Below are positions 27,558-38,400 of a DNA stretch of 64,000 nucleotides, piece after piece. Position 1 is the stretch's first letter; each line of letters opens with the position of its first letter. The notes beneath the pieces are model-generated. The model saw only the letters and a program-made list of their open reading frames with translations, made no database searches and had not been told where the DNA came from. The translations under genes and the position numbers were made by a program. Origin of the DNA: Bacteroidota bacterium (GTDB taxonomy: Bacteria; Bacteroidota; Ignavibacteria; Kryptoniales; JAKASW01); NCBI GenBank assembly GCA_021845665.1, contig JAJZVO010000013.1:17823-81822 (forward strand), in the 5' to 3' direction.

Positions 27558-28814
27558 TTATTCCAGCAGCATAGACGCGGGGTCCTCGATGAATTCCTTG
27601 ACCTTCACCAGGAATTGCACCGACTCGCGGCCGTCAACAATCCTGTGATCGTAAGTGAGTGCAACATACATCATGGGGCGCACGGATATCTGCCCGTCGA
27701 TTACGACCGGTCGCTCGGTAATTTTATGGAGCCCGAGTATCCCGACCTGAGGCGGATTGAGTATCGGCGTGCTCATCATCGATCCGAAGACTCCCCCGTT
27801 CGTGATGGTGAATGTACCCCCGCGAAGGTCGTCCAGCGTGAGAGTCCCCTTAGTTGACTTGTCGGAGAAGTCCTTTATCGTCCTGTCGATCTGTGCGAAC
27901 GACATCCGGTCCGCGTTCCTGAGCACGGGTACAACGAGGCCTTCCTCGGCCCCGATGGCTACGCCGATGTCGTAGTAGTACTTGTAGAGAATTTCCTCCC
28001 CGTCGATCTCCGCATTTAGACGTGGAAACTCATTCAGTGCAGCGACGACTGCCCTGACGAAGAATGACACGATCCCGAGGCTGATCCCATGTTTCTGTTT
28101 GAAGTATTCTTTGTATTTCTTCCTAAGCTCCATCACGCGGCTCATGTCGATCTCATTGAAAGTGGTAAGCATCGCCGCATTCTGCTGCGCCTCCACCATC
28201 CTTCGGGCTATAGTTTTCCGGCGCATAGACATCTTCACTCGCTCTTCATCTCCCGCTCTATGGGGGACTCCAGAAGGCTGTGATTTTCCGTTTCTGCCTT
28301 TCGGTGCAGGGACTGGCGACGGTGAAGGCGCACTCCGGCTCGTGATAAACGTCTCCACATCATGCCTTGTGACCCGGCCGCCAGATCCTGAGCCTGCAAT
28401 CTGAGAAATTGCCAAACCGCTCTCCTCGGCGACGCGTTTCGCGAGGGGGGTCGCCTTATCTTTTGACGCCGCCTCCGCAACGGCATGAGCCTCGGCTCCA
28501 TTTTGTGACGTTTTGGCCTGCGCTTCGGCCTTTGGTGCAGCCTGTTCCTTTTTCGAGGACACTTCAACCGGTTGCGCCGAGGAATCAATCTCAGCGATCG
28601 CATCACCTATGTGTACCATAGCGTCCTCTGCAGAGATTATCCTGGTGAGAACTCCGTCGCTTTGCGCCGCAACCTCGACGTTGACTTTTTCCGTTTCAAG
28701 CTCGACGAGTATATCGCCGACATTTACCTTTTCACCCTCTTTTTTCAACCAGTGTGCTATGCGTGCTTCTACTACCGATTCTCCCAGTGCGGGAACTACA
28801 ACCTTGTTCTTCAT
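27558..28814 (-). CDS. sucB: 2-oxoglutarate dehydrogenase E2, dihydrolipoamide succinyltransferase
   Basis: This is the E2 core of the 2-oxoglutarate dehydrogenase complex; it transfers succinyl groups from E1 to CoA on a swinging lipoyl arm. The 418-residue protein has one lipoyl domain (1-75) with the lipoylated lysine K43 in ETEKVNVEV and an Ala/Lys-rich linker. A peripheral-subunit-binding domain follows (about 117-155, TPLAKRVAEESGLAISQI). The catalytic domain ends in DHRIVDG (H390). ERPVVIDGQISVRPMMYVAL is typical of SucB rather than AceF. It lies 12 bases after sucA. The E3 lipoamide dehydrogenase gene is elsewhere. Confidence 0.96.
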   Translation of the reverse strand: MKNKVVVPALGESVVEARIAHWLKKEGEKVNVGDILVELETEKVNVEVAAQSDGVLTRIISAEDAMVHIGDAIAEIDSSAQPVEVSSKKEQAAPKAEAQAKTSQNGAEAHAVAEAASKDKATPLAKRVAEESGLAISQIAGSGSGGRVTRHDVETFITSRSAPSPSPVPAPKGRNGKSQPSGVPHRAGDEERVKMSMRRKTIARRMVEAQQNAAMLTTFNEIDMSRVMELRKKYKEYFKQKHGISLGIVSFFVRAVVAALNEFPRLNAEIDGEEILYKYYYDIGVAIGAEEGLVVPVLRNADRMSFAQIDRTIKDFSDKSTKGTLTLDDLRGGTFTITNGGVFGSMMSTPILNPPQVGILGLHKITERPVVIDGQISVRPMMYVALTYDHRIVDGRESVQFLVKVKEFIEDPASMLLE

Positions 28815-28826
28815 ATACTATAGCCT

Positions 28827-31655
28827 TTATGAATTTAACAGACTCTTTGCGGCTTTGACCTGTGCGGCTCCTTCTTTTACCGGTCCTCCCTTGAAAGCCG
28901 TCTCTATGACGATAGCATGATGGGCCGAATGGAGCGCCGTAGAGCCTTCCGCCGGACTCGCGTTCGGAGTCCTGCCGACATACCCGAGTGGAACATCATC
29001 GCCAAGTATGTTCTCTAGTCTCGGTCGTATGAAATTCCATGCCCCCATGTTCTCGGGCTCCTCCTGAACCCAAACCACCTCTTCAACTTTCTTGTAGCTT
29101 GAAATTACCGCGCTGACCTCATCGGACGGGAAAGGATAAAGCTGCTCGATCCTGATTATTGCCGTCTCGTGGTTTCCCTCTCTGTATTTGCTGTCCACGA
29201 GGTCGACGAAGATTTTGCCGCTGCAGAGGAGCAGACGCTCAGCTGTGTTCTTCAGCGTCGATGAATCGGGATCGTCAAGCACCGGCTCCCACTTTCCGGA
29301 CGCAAATTGATTCGGGGCGGAAGCCGTCTTCGGATGCCTCAGAAGGCCTTTCGGTGTCATCACGACTAGCGGGAGTGGATCGGTTTTCAACAGAAGGGCC
29401 TGTCGTCTGAGTAAATGAAAGTATTGAGCTGACGTTGTACAATTAGCTACGCGCATGTTCGTCTCGGCGGCAAGGTCGAGGAAACGCTCCAGCCTCCCGC
29501 TCGAATGATCCGGGCCCTGGCCTTCGTAGGCGTGAGGGAGTAGGAGTACAAGCGATGGGGTCTGTCCCCATTTCGCCCTCGCGGAAGTTATGAACTCGTC
29601 CACCATTAACTGGGCGCCATTGATGAAATCTCCATATTGGGCTTCCCATATGACGAGTCTGCCCGGTTCCTGTACGTTGTAACCGTATTCGAAACCGATC
29701 GCGGCATTTTCTGTAAGAGGGCTGTTGTGTCCCTCGAATGACGCCTTTGCCGAATCGAGAGCTTCGAGGGAAGTGTAGACAGCCCCGGTCTTTACGTCGT
29801 GGTACTTCATATGCCTGTGGCTGAACGTACCGCGTTCCACGTCCTGGCCGGTAAACCGGATCGGTATCCCATCCTCCAGGATCGATGAGAAGGCAAACAG
29901 CTCGGCAGTGGCCCAATCCACCGTGGGAGCGCCGTTGTCCTCGAATATGTGCTTTCGCTTTTCGACGAGGCGCTCGAGCTTTGGATGAAGCGAGAATCCT
30001 TCTGGAAGTCTCAACAACTTGTTGTTTATTGCCTGTAGCCGGTCGATGTCTACCTGAGTCTTGATCCTTCTCGCAGCGCCGGTAGGCGGGGCGGTAGGCC
30101 GTGATTCGATGCGCGCCTTGTCGGCATCCAGAGACGAGAGAGCATTCTGTAGCTTGTCGAACTGCGCCTTCACCATGTCGGATGCCTCTGTCGCTGTAAC
30201 TATCCCGCGCTCCTCGAGCACGGTAGCCCACTTTTGGCGAACTGTCGGCATATTCTTGATCGTCTCGTACATGAGCGGCTGCGTGAAGGTCGGCTCGTCG
30301 CTTTCATTGTGGCCGTGACGCCGGTAACCTACCAGGTCGATTAGAAAATCTCTGTGGAATCTTTCCCTGTAGGCCGACGCGATCCTGATCGATTCGATGC
30401 AGGCGATTGGGTCGTCGGCATTCACGTGGATTATCGGGATTTCGAAACCCTTTGCCAGGTCACTTGCATATTTCGTGCTTCTCGTCTCGTCGGGAGAGGC
30501 TGTGTAGCCGAGTTGGTTGTTCGTAATTACATGAATCGTCCCTCCAGCGGAATACCCCTGCAGCATGGAGAGGTTGAGCGTCTCTGCGACGATTCCCTGG
30601 CCGGGGAATGATGCGTCGCCGTGGATGAGAATGGGAAGCGTGATTCCCGGGTCGAATACCGGCTTGCCCGGCTTGTGCGCGTCCGTTCCGGCGGCTCTCG
30701 CCATCCCTTCGATGACCGGATCTATCGCTTCAAGGTGGCTCGGATTCGGCGCGAGGAATATCGAGAGGCCGTGTTCCGTGCCGTTCTTCTGCACTTTGAT
30801 TGCCCCGCGGTGATACTTCACATCGCCGGTCCAGTCAAGATCCGCGCGCGAGTGCTTTTGTGGAGTCGGATCCTTGAACTCCGCGAGTATGGCGGTGTAG
30901 GGAAGCTGAAGAACGTGGGCGAGCACATTGAGTCTCCCGCGATGCGCCATCCCAATCACGATTGCGCCTATCCCGGATTGCGAGGCGAGCTGGACTACTT
31001 CGCCGAGCATCGGTACAAGCATATCGACGCCTTCTCCTGAAAATCTGAATTTGCCTGGGAAAGACCTCTGCAGGAACTGCTCGAAAACTTCAGCTTCAGT
31101 CAGGCTCTGCAGGAGGGCCTTCTCATCTATGTGTAGGTTCGGAGGCGCAAGTTGTTTTCCCTCTATCACGTCGCGTAGCCAGAGCCGCTCGGCCGCGACG
31201 TTCACGTGTTCAAAATCGAATCCGATCGTTGAGGTGTAAATTCTAGTGAGCGCCTCGATAGCTTCGAGCGCGTTCTGCGACCGGACCGTAATAGGCCCGC
31301 CCACGAGATCCGCGGGAAGGGCGCGCAACTCGCGGTCAGTTAAACCGTGCGAGTCTTTCCCGGGGATTACGCTGCCGAGCGGTAACAGGCCCAGTGGATC
31401 GATCTTCGCCGCCAGGTGGCCGAACTGTCTGATATCCTGCGCCAGCTTCGCTACTGACAGTATGGTCTGCCAATTCTCAGCCGCTGCCTGACCGGAAGTT
31501 GCTGGTTGCGCAGTCGTCTGATCCTGGGTCGGTTTCCAATTCTGGAAAAACTTCTTTGTTTCCGGCTCTACTGAAGATGGGTCGTTGAGAAATCTGTCAT
31601 AAAGTTCCAGGACATAACCGGCATTTGGTCCATAGAACTCTCGTAGTGTATCCAT
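28827..31655 (-). CDS. sucA: 2-oxoglutarate dehydrogenase E1 component
   Basis: This is the thiamin-diphosphate E1 subunit that decarboxylates 2-oxoglutarate and succinylates the lipoyl group of SucB. The 942-residue chain has the N-terminal LREFYGPNAGYVLELYDRFL segment, IGMAHRGRLNVLAHVL, the ThDP motif around GDASFPGQGIVAETLNLS (about 345), DLVGYRRHGHNESDEP (about 435), and the transketolase-like C-terminal half with FEYGYNVQEPGRLVIWEAQYGDF cut by normal spacing. It is a single full-length polypeptide, without the E2 fusion seen in some actinobacteria. The start ATG 31655 has no Shine-Dalgarno sequence. It is divergent from the sdh operon across 345 bases. Confidence 0.96.
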   Translation of the reverse strand: MDTLREFYGPNAGYVLELYDRFLNDPSSVEPETKKFFQNWKPTQDQTTAQPATSGQAAAENWQTILSVAKLAQDIRQFGHLAAKIDPLGLLPLGSVIPGKDSHGLTDRELRALPADLVGGPITVRSQNALEAIEALTRIYTSTIGFDFEHVNVAAERLWLRDVIEGKQLAPPNLHIDEKALLQSLTEAEVFEQFLQRSFPGKFRFSGEGVDMLVPMLGEVVQLASQSGIGAIVIGMAHRGRLNVLAHVLQLPYTAILAEFKDPTPQKHSRADLDWTGDVKYHRGAIKVQKNGTEHGLSIFLAPNPSHLEAIDPVIEGMARAAGTDAHKPGKPVFDPGITLPILIHGDASFPGQGIVAETLNLSMLQGYSAGGTIHVITNNQLGYTASPDETRSTKYASDLAKGFEIPIIHVNADDPIACIESIRIASAYRERFHRDFLIDLVGYRRHGHNESDEPTFTQPLMYETIKNMPTVRQKWATVLEERGIVTATEASDMVKAQFDKLQNALSSLDADKARIESRPTAPPTGAARRIKTQVDIDRLQAINNKLLRLPEGFSLHPKLERLVEKRKHIFEDNGAPTVDWATAELFAFSSILEDGIPIRFTGQDVERGTFSHRHMKYHDVKTGAVYTSLEALDSAKASFEGHNSPLTENAAIGFEYGYNVQEPGRLVIWEAQYGDFINGAQLMVDEFITSARAKWGQTPSLVLLLPHAYEGQGPDHSSGRLERFLDLAAETNMRVANCTTSAQYFHLLRRQALLLKTDPLPLVVMTPKGLLRHPKTASAPNQFASGKWEPVLDDPDSSTLKNTAERLLLCSGKIFVDLVDSKYREGNHETAIIRIEQLYPFPSDEVSAVISSYKKVEEVVWVQEEPENMGAWNFIRPRLENILGDDVPLGYVGRTPNASPAEGSTALHSAHHAIVIETAFKGGPVKEGAAQVKAAKSLLNS

Positions 31656-31780
31656 TTTGGTTCGTCAATTCTTTATTTTTTTCCGTTAGACGGTGCGAAT
31701 CTCGGTATCTGCTCATTTGCACGAAAGAAGATGCAATAAGGGCCAGCGAGGCCATTCGTATCCCGTCGCACAGAACTATC

Positions 31781-31808
31781 TTTCGCTTTCGTCCGGGTCT
31801 AGTATAAT
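31781..31808 (+). promoter_or_regulatory. Possible sdh operon promoter in the sucA-sdhC intergenic region
   Basis: The 345 bases between sucA and sdhC hold a consensus TATAAT at 31803-31808, with a weak TTTCGC at 31781-31786, 16 bases before it. If used, it would give an mRNA leader of about 185 bases ahead of sdhC. The rest of the region has AT-rich tracts (31668-31685 and 31915-31935) but no gene. The promoter for sucA on the other strand could not be picked out. Confidence 0.35.
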
Positions 31809-32000
31809 AAAAAGATTCCTCTTTTTCATCTGATTTGACAAGCCTCCGGCAGCTAGTGGATGTCATAAGTGCCGTCAATTTATCCCACCGTCTCTCCGAA
31901 TTAGGTCGAAGACGTTTATTTCTCCAAAAAAGGTGGAATCGTTGCATAAAAAGGGGGTGTTCGTTAACTTTTTCCAGCAAAAATTTTCAAGGAGATAACG

Positions 32001-32417
32001 ATGGCATACCAACCAAAACCGCCCGATGGATGGGTTAAAACTAATATTAAGTACACGAAAGAACGTGGAAGTGTGGCATGGATCCTTCACCGGATCACCG
32101 GACTCGGTCTTACGGCATACATCTTTGTCCACATTTATGCGCTCACCTCTCTCACTCAGGGGCCGAAAGCATTTGACGACGAAATGAAATTGTTTCAGAC
32201 CCCCGTATTTCATGTTCTGGAATGGCTCCTTTTTTCGCTGGTCATATATCACGCGCTCAACGGTATGAGGATAGTAATTGTCGACTGGGCAAACGGGGCA
32301 AGGTATCACAAAAAGTTGCTCGCGGTAGTCTACGGACTTGGAGTTGTTCTCTTCATCGGGATGGGAATCCTTATGTTCAGGGAACCTATTGCTAACATGT
32401 TTGCATCGTTAAGGTGA
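32001..32417 (+). CDS. sdhC: Succinate dehydrogenase cytochrome b subunit SdhC
   Basis: This is one of two membrane anchors of complex II, 138 residues with three hydrophobic helices. SVAWILHRITGLGL (about 25-38) carries the conserved Ser and Arg that line the quinone site, and VIYHALNGMRIV (about 86-97) has the likely heme b histidine. AAGGAGATAACG directly precedes ATG 32001. It opens the sdhCDAB operon, the next gene following after 8 bases. Four-gene sdhCDAB with two small anchors points to a type C/E. coli-like arrangement rather than the single long cytochrome of Bacteroidales. Confidence 0.93.
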   Translation: MAYQPKPPDGWVKTNIKYTKERGSVAWILHRITGLGLTAYIFVHIYALTSLTQGPKAFDDEMKLFQTPVFHVLEWLLFSLVIYHALNGMRIVIVDWANGARYHKKLLAVVYGLGVVLFIGMGILMFREPIANMFASLR

Positions 32418-32425
32418 GGTGAAAA

Positions 32426-32776
32426 ATGTATAATCACACTGGTTCGAGAGGGAGCGGCGCTCCCGGATGGGTACTCCAAAGAATCACGGGAGTCCTTCTG
32501 TTCGTCGTAGTACTCACACATTTTTTCGTAATGCATGCCAACCCTGCCAGCGGCCACACATATGCCGCGGTCCTCGCGAGAATGCACGATCCGTTCTGGA
32601 AAATGTTCGATCTGACTTTCATAACCGTTGGACTGTGGCACGGTTTGAATGGGACGTGGGGAGTGTTCCGCGACTATAAGATGAAGCCCGCCGTCAGCCT
32701 GACAATTTACGGCGCAATCATTCTGTCTGGGATCGCTTTCTGGGTTCTCGGAGTCAATACAATTCTTTCTTTCTAA
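32426..32776 (+). CDS. sdhD: Succinate dehydrogenase hydrophobic anchor SdhD
   Basis: This is the second complex II membrane anchor, 116 residues with three predicted helices. GWVLQRITGVLLFVVVLTHFFVMH echoes the SdhC pattern, and TVGLWHGLNGTWGVFRDY (about 70-87) holds the second-anchor His. The two anchors are clearly paralogous in layout. AGGTG precedes ATG 32426. It is 8 bases after sdhC and 18 before sdhA. Its role is quinone reduction and membrane attachment of SdhAB. Confidence 0.9.
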   Translation: MYNHTGSRGSGAPGWVLQRITGVLLFVVVLTHFFVMHANPASGHTYAAVLARMHDPFWKMFDLTFITVGLWHGLNGTWGVFRDYKMKPAVSLTIYGAIILSGIAFWVLGVNTILSF

Positions 32777-32794
32777 ATCGAAAAGGAATTCATA

Positions 32795-34552
32795 ATGATC
32801 AAGCATCAATATGATGTGGTTATAGTCGGAGCGGGCGGGGCGGGACTCCGCGCAGCGCTGGAAATACCGGAAGGATTTAGCTGCGCCGTCCTTTCCAAAG
32901 TATTCCCAACCCGTTCGCACACCGGGGCGGCGCAGGGGGGTATCGGCGCCTCGCTCGGTAATGAGGAGGAAGATAGCTGGGAATGGCACATGTTCGATAC
33001 CGTGAAGGGAAGTGATTACCTCGGTGACCAGGATGCAATCGAGATAATGGCGAAGGATGCCGTCAGGGCAATCATCGAACTCGAACATATGGGCATGCCT
33101 TTCTCCAGAACCCCTGAAGGAAAAATCGCGCAACGGAAATTCGGTGGTCACACCCGGCCAGAAGATCCCAATGACCCTGATTCCAAAAGGATCGCGGTAA
33201 AACGCTCATGCTATTCCGCCGACAGGACGGGGCACGTAATGCTGCACACCCTTTACGAGAACTGCATCAAGCAGAAGGTACATTTCTTCTCGGAATTTTT
33301 CGTCACCGATCTGGTGATGTCCGGCAAATCCTGTGCTGGCGTCGTTGCCATGGATATAGCGACAAATGAGATCCATGTGTTCCATGCCAAGGCCGTTATG
33401 CTTGCCACCGGTGGATATGGAAGGGTCTTCAGGATTACTTCAAACGCGCACGTCGGTACAGGAGACGGATTCTCTTTCGTCTACAATAACGGTTTGCCTC
33501 TTCAGGATATGGAGTTCGTGCAATTTCACCCGACCGGGCTCTGGAAGCTCGGCATATTGATCTCAGAAGCGGCCCGCGGCGAAGGAGGAATACTCCTGAA
33601 CAACAAGGGAGAGCGTTTCATGGAACGCTACGCTCCCACAGTGAAAGACCTGGCGCCGAGGGACATGGTATCACGTGCTATCATAACCGAGATTCGGGAG
33701 GGAAGGGGCTTCAAGGGAAGCGATGGAACAAGCTATGTCCAACTGGACGTCTCGCATCTCCCTAAGGAAGTCCTCAACGACAAGCTCCCTGAGATAACCG
33801 GGTTCGCGCGCACTTATCTCGGCGTGGAGCCAACCAAAGAACCGATACCGGTTCAGCCGACTGCTCACTACGCAATGGGCGGAATACCGACTACGGTTGA
33901 CGCCGAAGTTACTCGCGATAAGAAGGGCACAAAGGTCACTGGCTTGTACGCTGCGGGCGAGGCCGCCTGCGTCTCCGTACACGGTTCGAACCGGCTTGGT
34001 ACGAACTCTCTTCTCGACCTGATCGTCTTCGGGCGTAGGGGCGGAAAGGCGATCGCGAAATTCATCAAGGATGCTGAATTCCCTCCGCTTCCGGAAGACG
34101 CGGCTGACAGGACCATTGCGAGAATCGATACTCTCATGAATTCCAAGGGTAAAGAAAAAGTCGGTGCCCTTCGTACAGAGCTTCAGGAAAAGATGATGGA
34201 AAAGGTAGGGGTCTTCAGGAACGAGAAAGACCTTACCGAAATGACTGCTGAAATAAAGAGCCTGCGTGAGCGATACAAAGAAGTCTCCATAGACGACAAG
34301 GGAAAAATCTTCAACACAGATCTCATGGAAGCTTTGGAGCTCGGTAACCTCATCGACACGGCCGAACCTATCATACATGGTGCGCTGGTGAGACAGGAAT
34401 CGCGTGGCGCACATTCGCGCGAAGATTTCCCGAATCGGGACGATAAGAAGTGGCTCAAGCATACCCTTATCTATAAGACCGACGGGAAACCTAAAATAGA
34501 TCTCAAGCCTGTCTCCATCACTCGTTTCCAGCCAAAGGAAAGAAAGTACTGA
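32795..34552 (+). CDS. sdhA: Succinate dehydrogenase flavoprotein subunit SdhA
   Basis: This is the FAD-carrying catalytic subunit, 585 residues. The dinucleotide motif [14 protein letters not shown] (8-21) and the covalent-FAD histidine H42 in [10 protein letters not shown] are present. Also seen are [33 protein letters not shown] and the active-site region [15 protein letters not shown], followed by [21 protein letters not shown]. The C-terminal helical domain with [14 protein letters not shown] is complete. It oxidises succinate to fumarate and passes electrons to SdhB. AAAGGAA precedes ATG 32795. Sequence alone does not exclude operation as a fumarate reductase. Confidence 0.97.
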   Translation: MIKHQYDVVIVGAGGAGLRAALEIPEGFSCAVLSKVFPTRSHTGAAQGGIGASLGNEEEDSWEWHMFDTVKGSDYLGDQDAIEIMAKDAVRAIIELEHMGMPFSRTPEGKIAQRKFGGHTRPEDPNDPDSKRIAVKRSCYSADRTGHVMLHTLYENCIKQKVHFFSEFFVTDLVMSGKSCAGVVAMDIATNEIHVFHAKAVMLATGGYGRVFRITSNAHVGTGDGFSFVYNNGLPLQDMEFVQFHPTGLWKLGILISEAARGEGGILLNNKGERFMERYAPTVKDLAPRDMVSRAIITEIREGRGFKGSDGTSYVQLDVSHLPKEVLNDKLPEITGFARTYLGVEPTKEPIPVQPTAHYAMGGIPTTVDAEVTRDKKGTKVTGLYAAGEAACVSVHGSNRLGTNSLLDLIVFGRRGGKAIAKFIKDAEFPPLPEDAADRTIARIDTLMNSKGKEKVGALRTELQEKMMEKVGVFRNEKDLTEMTAEIKSLRERYKEVSIDDKGKIFNTDLMEALELGNLIDTAEPIIHGALVRQESRGAHSREDFPNRDDKKWLKHTLIYKTDGKPKIDLKPVSITRFQPKERKY

Positions 34553-34567
34553 AAGGACGGCCGAATA

Positions 34568-35275
34568 ATGAAAGTAACCTTACGTATACAGAGATATAAT
34601 CCCGAGAGGGATTCCGAGCCCTATTATCAGGAATTCATTGTCGAGGCCGGCGACGAAAAAGAGAGGATACTCGATCTCCTTCTCCAGGTCAAATGGAAAT
34701 TCGACGGCACCCTTACTTTCCGGCGGTCGTGCGCCCACGGTATCTGCGGCTCCGACGGTATGAGGATAAACGGAAAGAACAGGCTGGCTTGCTCGAGTCT
34801 CCTGAGAGACGTCAATTTCAAGAAGCCGATCGTTATCGAGCCCCTTCCTTCGATCCCGATAATCAAGGACCTCGTTGTCGACATGTCGGACTTCTATAAG
34901 AAGTATGAAGCGGTGAAGCCTTATCTCGTCAATAATTCACCGCCGCCGGAACATGAACGCTACCAGAGCAACGAGGACGCTGAAAAATTGTTTGAGTCCG
35001 CTAAGTGCATACTCTGCGGTTGTTGCACGACCTCGTGTCCGTCGTCCTGGTCCGATGAGAACTACATCGGGCCGGCAGCCCTCTTGAAGGCTTACAGATT
35101 CGTCTTCGATACGCGCGACGAGGCCGCAGATGAAAGACTCGACGTTGTGGATACTCCGGACGGTGCCTGGCGATGTCATACAATATTCAATTGTGTAGAA
35201 GCGTGCCCGAAGGAAATAAACATCACATGGCACATTTCGAAGCTGAAGAAGCGCCTCGCCGAAAGAGAAATGTAA
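34568..35275 (+). CDS. sdhB: Succinate dehydrogenase iron-sulfur subunit SdhB
   Basis: This is the electron-transfer subunit of complex II, 235 residues. The [2Fe-2S] ligands are C55, C60, D63 and C75 in RRSCAHGICGSDG and RLAC, with Asp as third ligand as in E. coli SdhB. The [4Fe-4S] ligands are C147, C150, C153 and C157 in KCILCGCCTTSCPS, and the remaining cysteines for the [3Fe-4S] cluster are in CHTIFNCVEACPKEINI. AAAGGACGG lies upstream of ATG 34568. It is the last gene of the operon, followed by a clear intrinsic terminator. Confidence 0.96.
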   Translation: MKVTLRIQRYNPERDSEPYYQEFIVEAGDEKERILDLLLQVKWKFDGTLTFRRSCAHGICGSDGMRINGKNRLACSSLLRDVNFKKPIVIEPLPSIPIIKDLVVDMSDFYKKYEAVKPYLVNNSPPPEHERYQSNEDAEKLFESAKCILCGCCTTSCPSSWSDENYIGPAALLKAYRFVFDTRDEAADERLDVVDTPDGAWRCHTIFNCVEACPKEINITWHISKLKKRLAEREM

Positions 35276-35303
35276 GCCATGGCTTCAAGTAAGTGAAGCG
35301 AAA

Positions 35304-35328
35304 GGCGGGCCCTTTGCCCGCCTTTTTT
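35304..35328 (+). terminator. Rho-independent terminator after sdhB
   Basis: GGCGGGC (35304-35310) and GCCCGCC (35316-35322) form a perfect 7-bp GC stem with loop CCTTT, followed at once by six T (35323-35328). It is 29 bases after the sdhB stop and should end the sdhCDAB transcript. Confidence 0.93.
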
Positions 35329-35459
35329 GCGCTAAACTCCCACTTACCTCCTTTCCTAGTGCGACTTACCTTCTTTGTAATTATGAAGAAATCTTCCGTT
35401 CTCCTGTTGAGTCGCACTTTCAGCCTTTCGCAATCCTCCGTAACCATTTATATTATTCC

Positions 35460-38400
35460 ATGTTAAAGAGAACGCTTTTGCCGATCACGCTATTCATGAT
35501 GCTGGTCTCCATTTCATATGCACAGCAAAATCAGTCCGACTCCGACCTGAAATTCGGAATGGAACTTTACCAGAACAAAATGTATGACCTCGCCGAGGAA
35601 CAATTCACCAAGTTTCTTCAGGAGTATCCTGCCTCAACCTCCGCTGGACAGGCGAGATATTATCTTGCGATGTCGCAGTACCAGGAAAACAAGTTTGGCA
35701 GTGCTGCCGCAAACTTTCAGGCTTTCGCTGTACAGTACCCGAACGATCCTCTCGCCCCGAAAGCATGGCTGACCGCCGGCGAATCGTACGCGAAAGTAAA
35801 AGACTATATGAACGCCGCCCTCTCTTACCAGAGATTCCGCGTGTTTTACCCCACCGACGTAAAGGCGCCGGGAGCGCTTCTCAAGGCAGCGAAATATTTT
35901 GAGCTCGCCGGCGATACCGCTCGTGCGGAGGAGTCGCTCGTCGCGATCGTTCAGAACTACACAACTACTTCAAGCTACTTCGGTGCCACGCTCTGGCTCG
36001 GCAATCTCTACTTCCTCTCCGGTGAGCTTTCCAAGGCCGAAGACCAATACAAAGCTCTGCTTACTTCGGACGACGACTCCGTGCGCGTCATGGGGCTGCT
36101 CGCACTGGGCAAAGTCGACCGGCTGAGAGGAAGGCCGCAGCAGGCCGAAGCCTTTCTGCAGGATGCCGCCGACCTGAATATTGCACCGCAAAGCTTCGAC
36201 GCGATGCTGGAATCGATAGAGATCGACCTCTCTGCCGGAAGCTACACGCTCGCCGACCGCCAGGCCGCCATGATCGATACAACGGAATTGTCACAGCCCC
36301 AGAAAGAATGGCTCCTTTTCGAGAAGGCGTATTCGAGAATCGCCCTCGGCAATCAGTCCTCTTATCCGGCAAGTACGCTGAACACCCTTCCGTTGAAGTA
36401 CAGGGTGAGGCTCGCCCACCTGCTGAATACTACGGGGAGGTACAATGCAGGCATTTCAATTCTCGGCAACCTCGCGGAGAACGAATCGACAGAATCTATC
36501 CTGAGACTCTATTCTGAACTTGCTTTTAGAGCCGGGCGGATGCGGCTGGCGGATTCGCTGCTTACAATAGCCATCGGTGAGTCGAAACCCGTCGATGTCA
36601 GGCTTGTTGTGAAACTGCTCGAGATCGAGAACCGCTATCTCAATGATCCAGAGAAAATCAGGGAGACCTTCTACCGCTACGAAAATGTACTGAAGCAGCG
36701 CCCCGATCTTTATGATTTCTACAAGGCGCGATCCGAGGAAGAGGTTGGCGATTATGAGGCAGCCATTCGCGACTTCGAAGGTTTGACGGCCGAATATCCT
36801 GAATCGGATTACGCCGGGGCCGCAGACAGCCTCTCGAGATACGACAAGAATTACAAGGTCGTGAACTACCGCGATGCCGTCGTCACGATGGCAGACATTC
36901 TTCTCGAGCAAGGATCGGCAGACAGGATAAGCGCATTGTTCCATTTGGGCAATCTTTATGAAAATGAATTGAAAGATTACAGCAAGGCCGCAAGAGTTTA
37001 TAAACAACTCGCTTCGATCTCAGCGGGAGATACCGAGAGGGTCGCGGAATTCAAATATGCGGAGGCGTTGGAGAAAATGCCTGGAGACGGAAGGGGCGAG
37101 TCTTCACAAGCATACCCGATCTATCAGCAACTATCGACCGGACTCCAGAAGGACAGCGTCGCAGAACGCTCGCTTCTCAGGCTCGCGGAGATGCAGGCTC
37201 TATCAGGCGATTCTCTTGCGGCGGAAGGCTCGGCACTGAGCTTCCTGAAACGATTCCCCACTTCGCAGGAGACGCCTCGTGCCTACACGATTCTGGCTGA
37301 GTCCCTCTACGGGAGCGGGGCCTATCACGAGGCTATGGCGCAGGGTATACTCGCAGGAAACCGGCCTGAAGCGCAACTGATTGTGGCAAGGGCTGAGATC
37401 GCGCTCGATTCCCTCCGGGACGCGCAACAAACTCTGCAAGTTTTTATCGGCGCAAACCCTCCTAAGAAGTATTGGCTGGAAGGAAGCATGCTTTATGCCC
37501 ACGTCCTCCAGAAGATGGGCAAGGACGCGGTGCCGACTTACTCCGGGATGCTCGAACAGCTGCAGCCTTCCCACTATAAGGATGAAGTCGCCGCTCACCT
37601 GGCAAATTATCTCTACGCGACAGGCCGCTACGACAGCGCTTACACCGTCTACAAGAGTATCGGGGAGGACGAGCTTTGGTACAGCAAACCTCCGTCGATC
37701 CTGTACAAGATGGCCTACTGTAAACTCAATTCAGGCGACCTTGACAACGCAAAGGATCTTTTCCAGGAAGTTGCGACTACTTCCGCCGACTCGTCACGCG
37801 TTCTCGAATCATATTATCAGCTCGGGAATATCTACGCTACACTTGGCGACCGGAAGATGAGCGCTTCGTTTTACGAGCGTGCAGGGAGTTCGATGCCAGA
37901 CGCCTTGGTGAAGGCGGCTGATATTTATTTTGCCTTGAAAGATTACGCAGATGCCGCCAGGGTATACGGTGAGGAAGTATCTGAAGCAAGTTCCGACACG
38001 CTCAGGGCATATTCAGCGGCCAGGCTTGTAGACATCGATTACCTCGGAGGCAATCTCAAGACCGCAGATCTCGATGCGGCAAGGTTCAGGCGAACCTATC
38101 AGGACCCGGGAGGAAAATATTGGGCGCGCTTCCTCGTCGACAAGGCGGAATACTTCATACACGGTAAGAATTATGCCGAAGCCGAACGTCTCCTGGCAGA
38201 TGTAGGACGTAATTACAAGAAGACTCCGGCTTATCCGCGCTCGCTTCTTGACGAAGCCAGGATATCAGTTGCTCTCGGCGAGCTTGATGTGGCCGAACAA
38301 AGGCTGAAGTCGCTCATCGCGAAATTTCCGGACGCCGATGCCGCCCCCGAGGCACATCTGGAACTCGGCAATATTTACTATGCTAAACAGAAGTACCAGG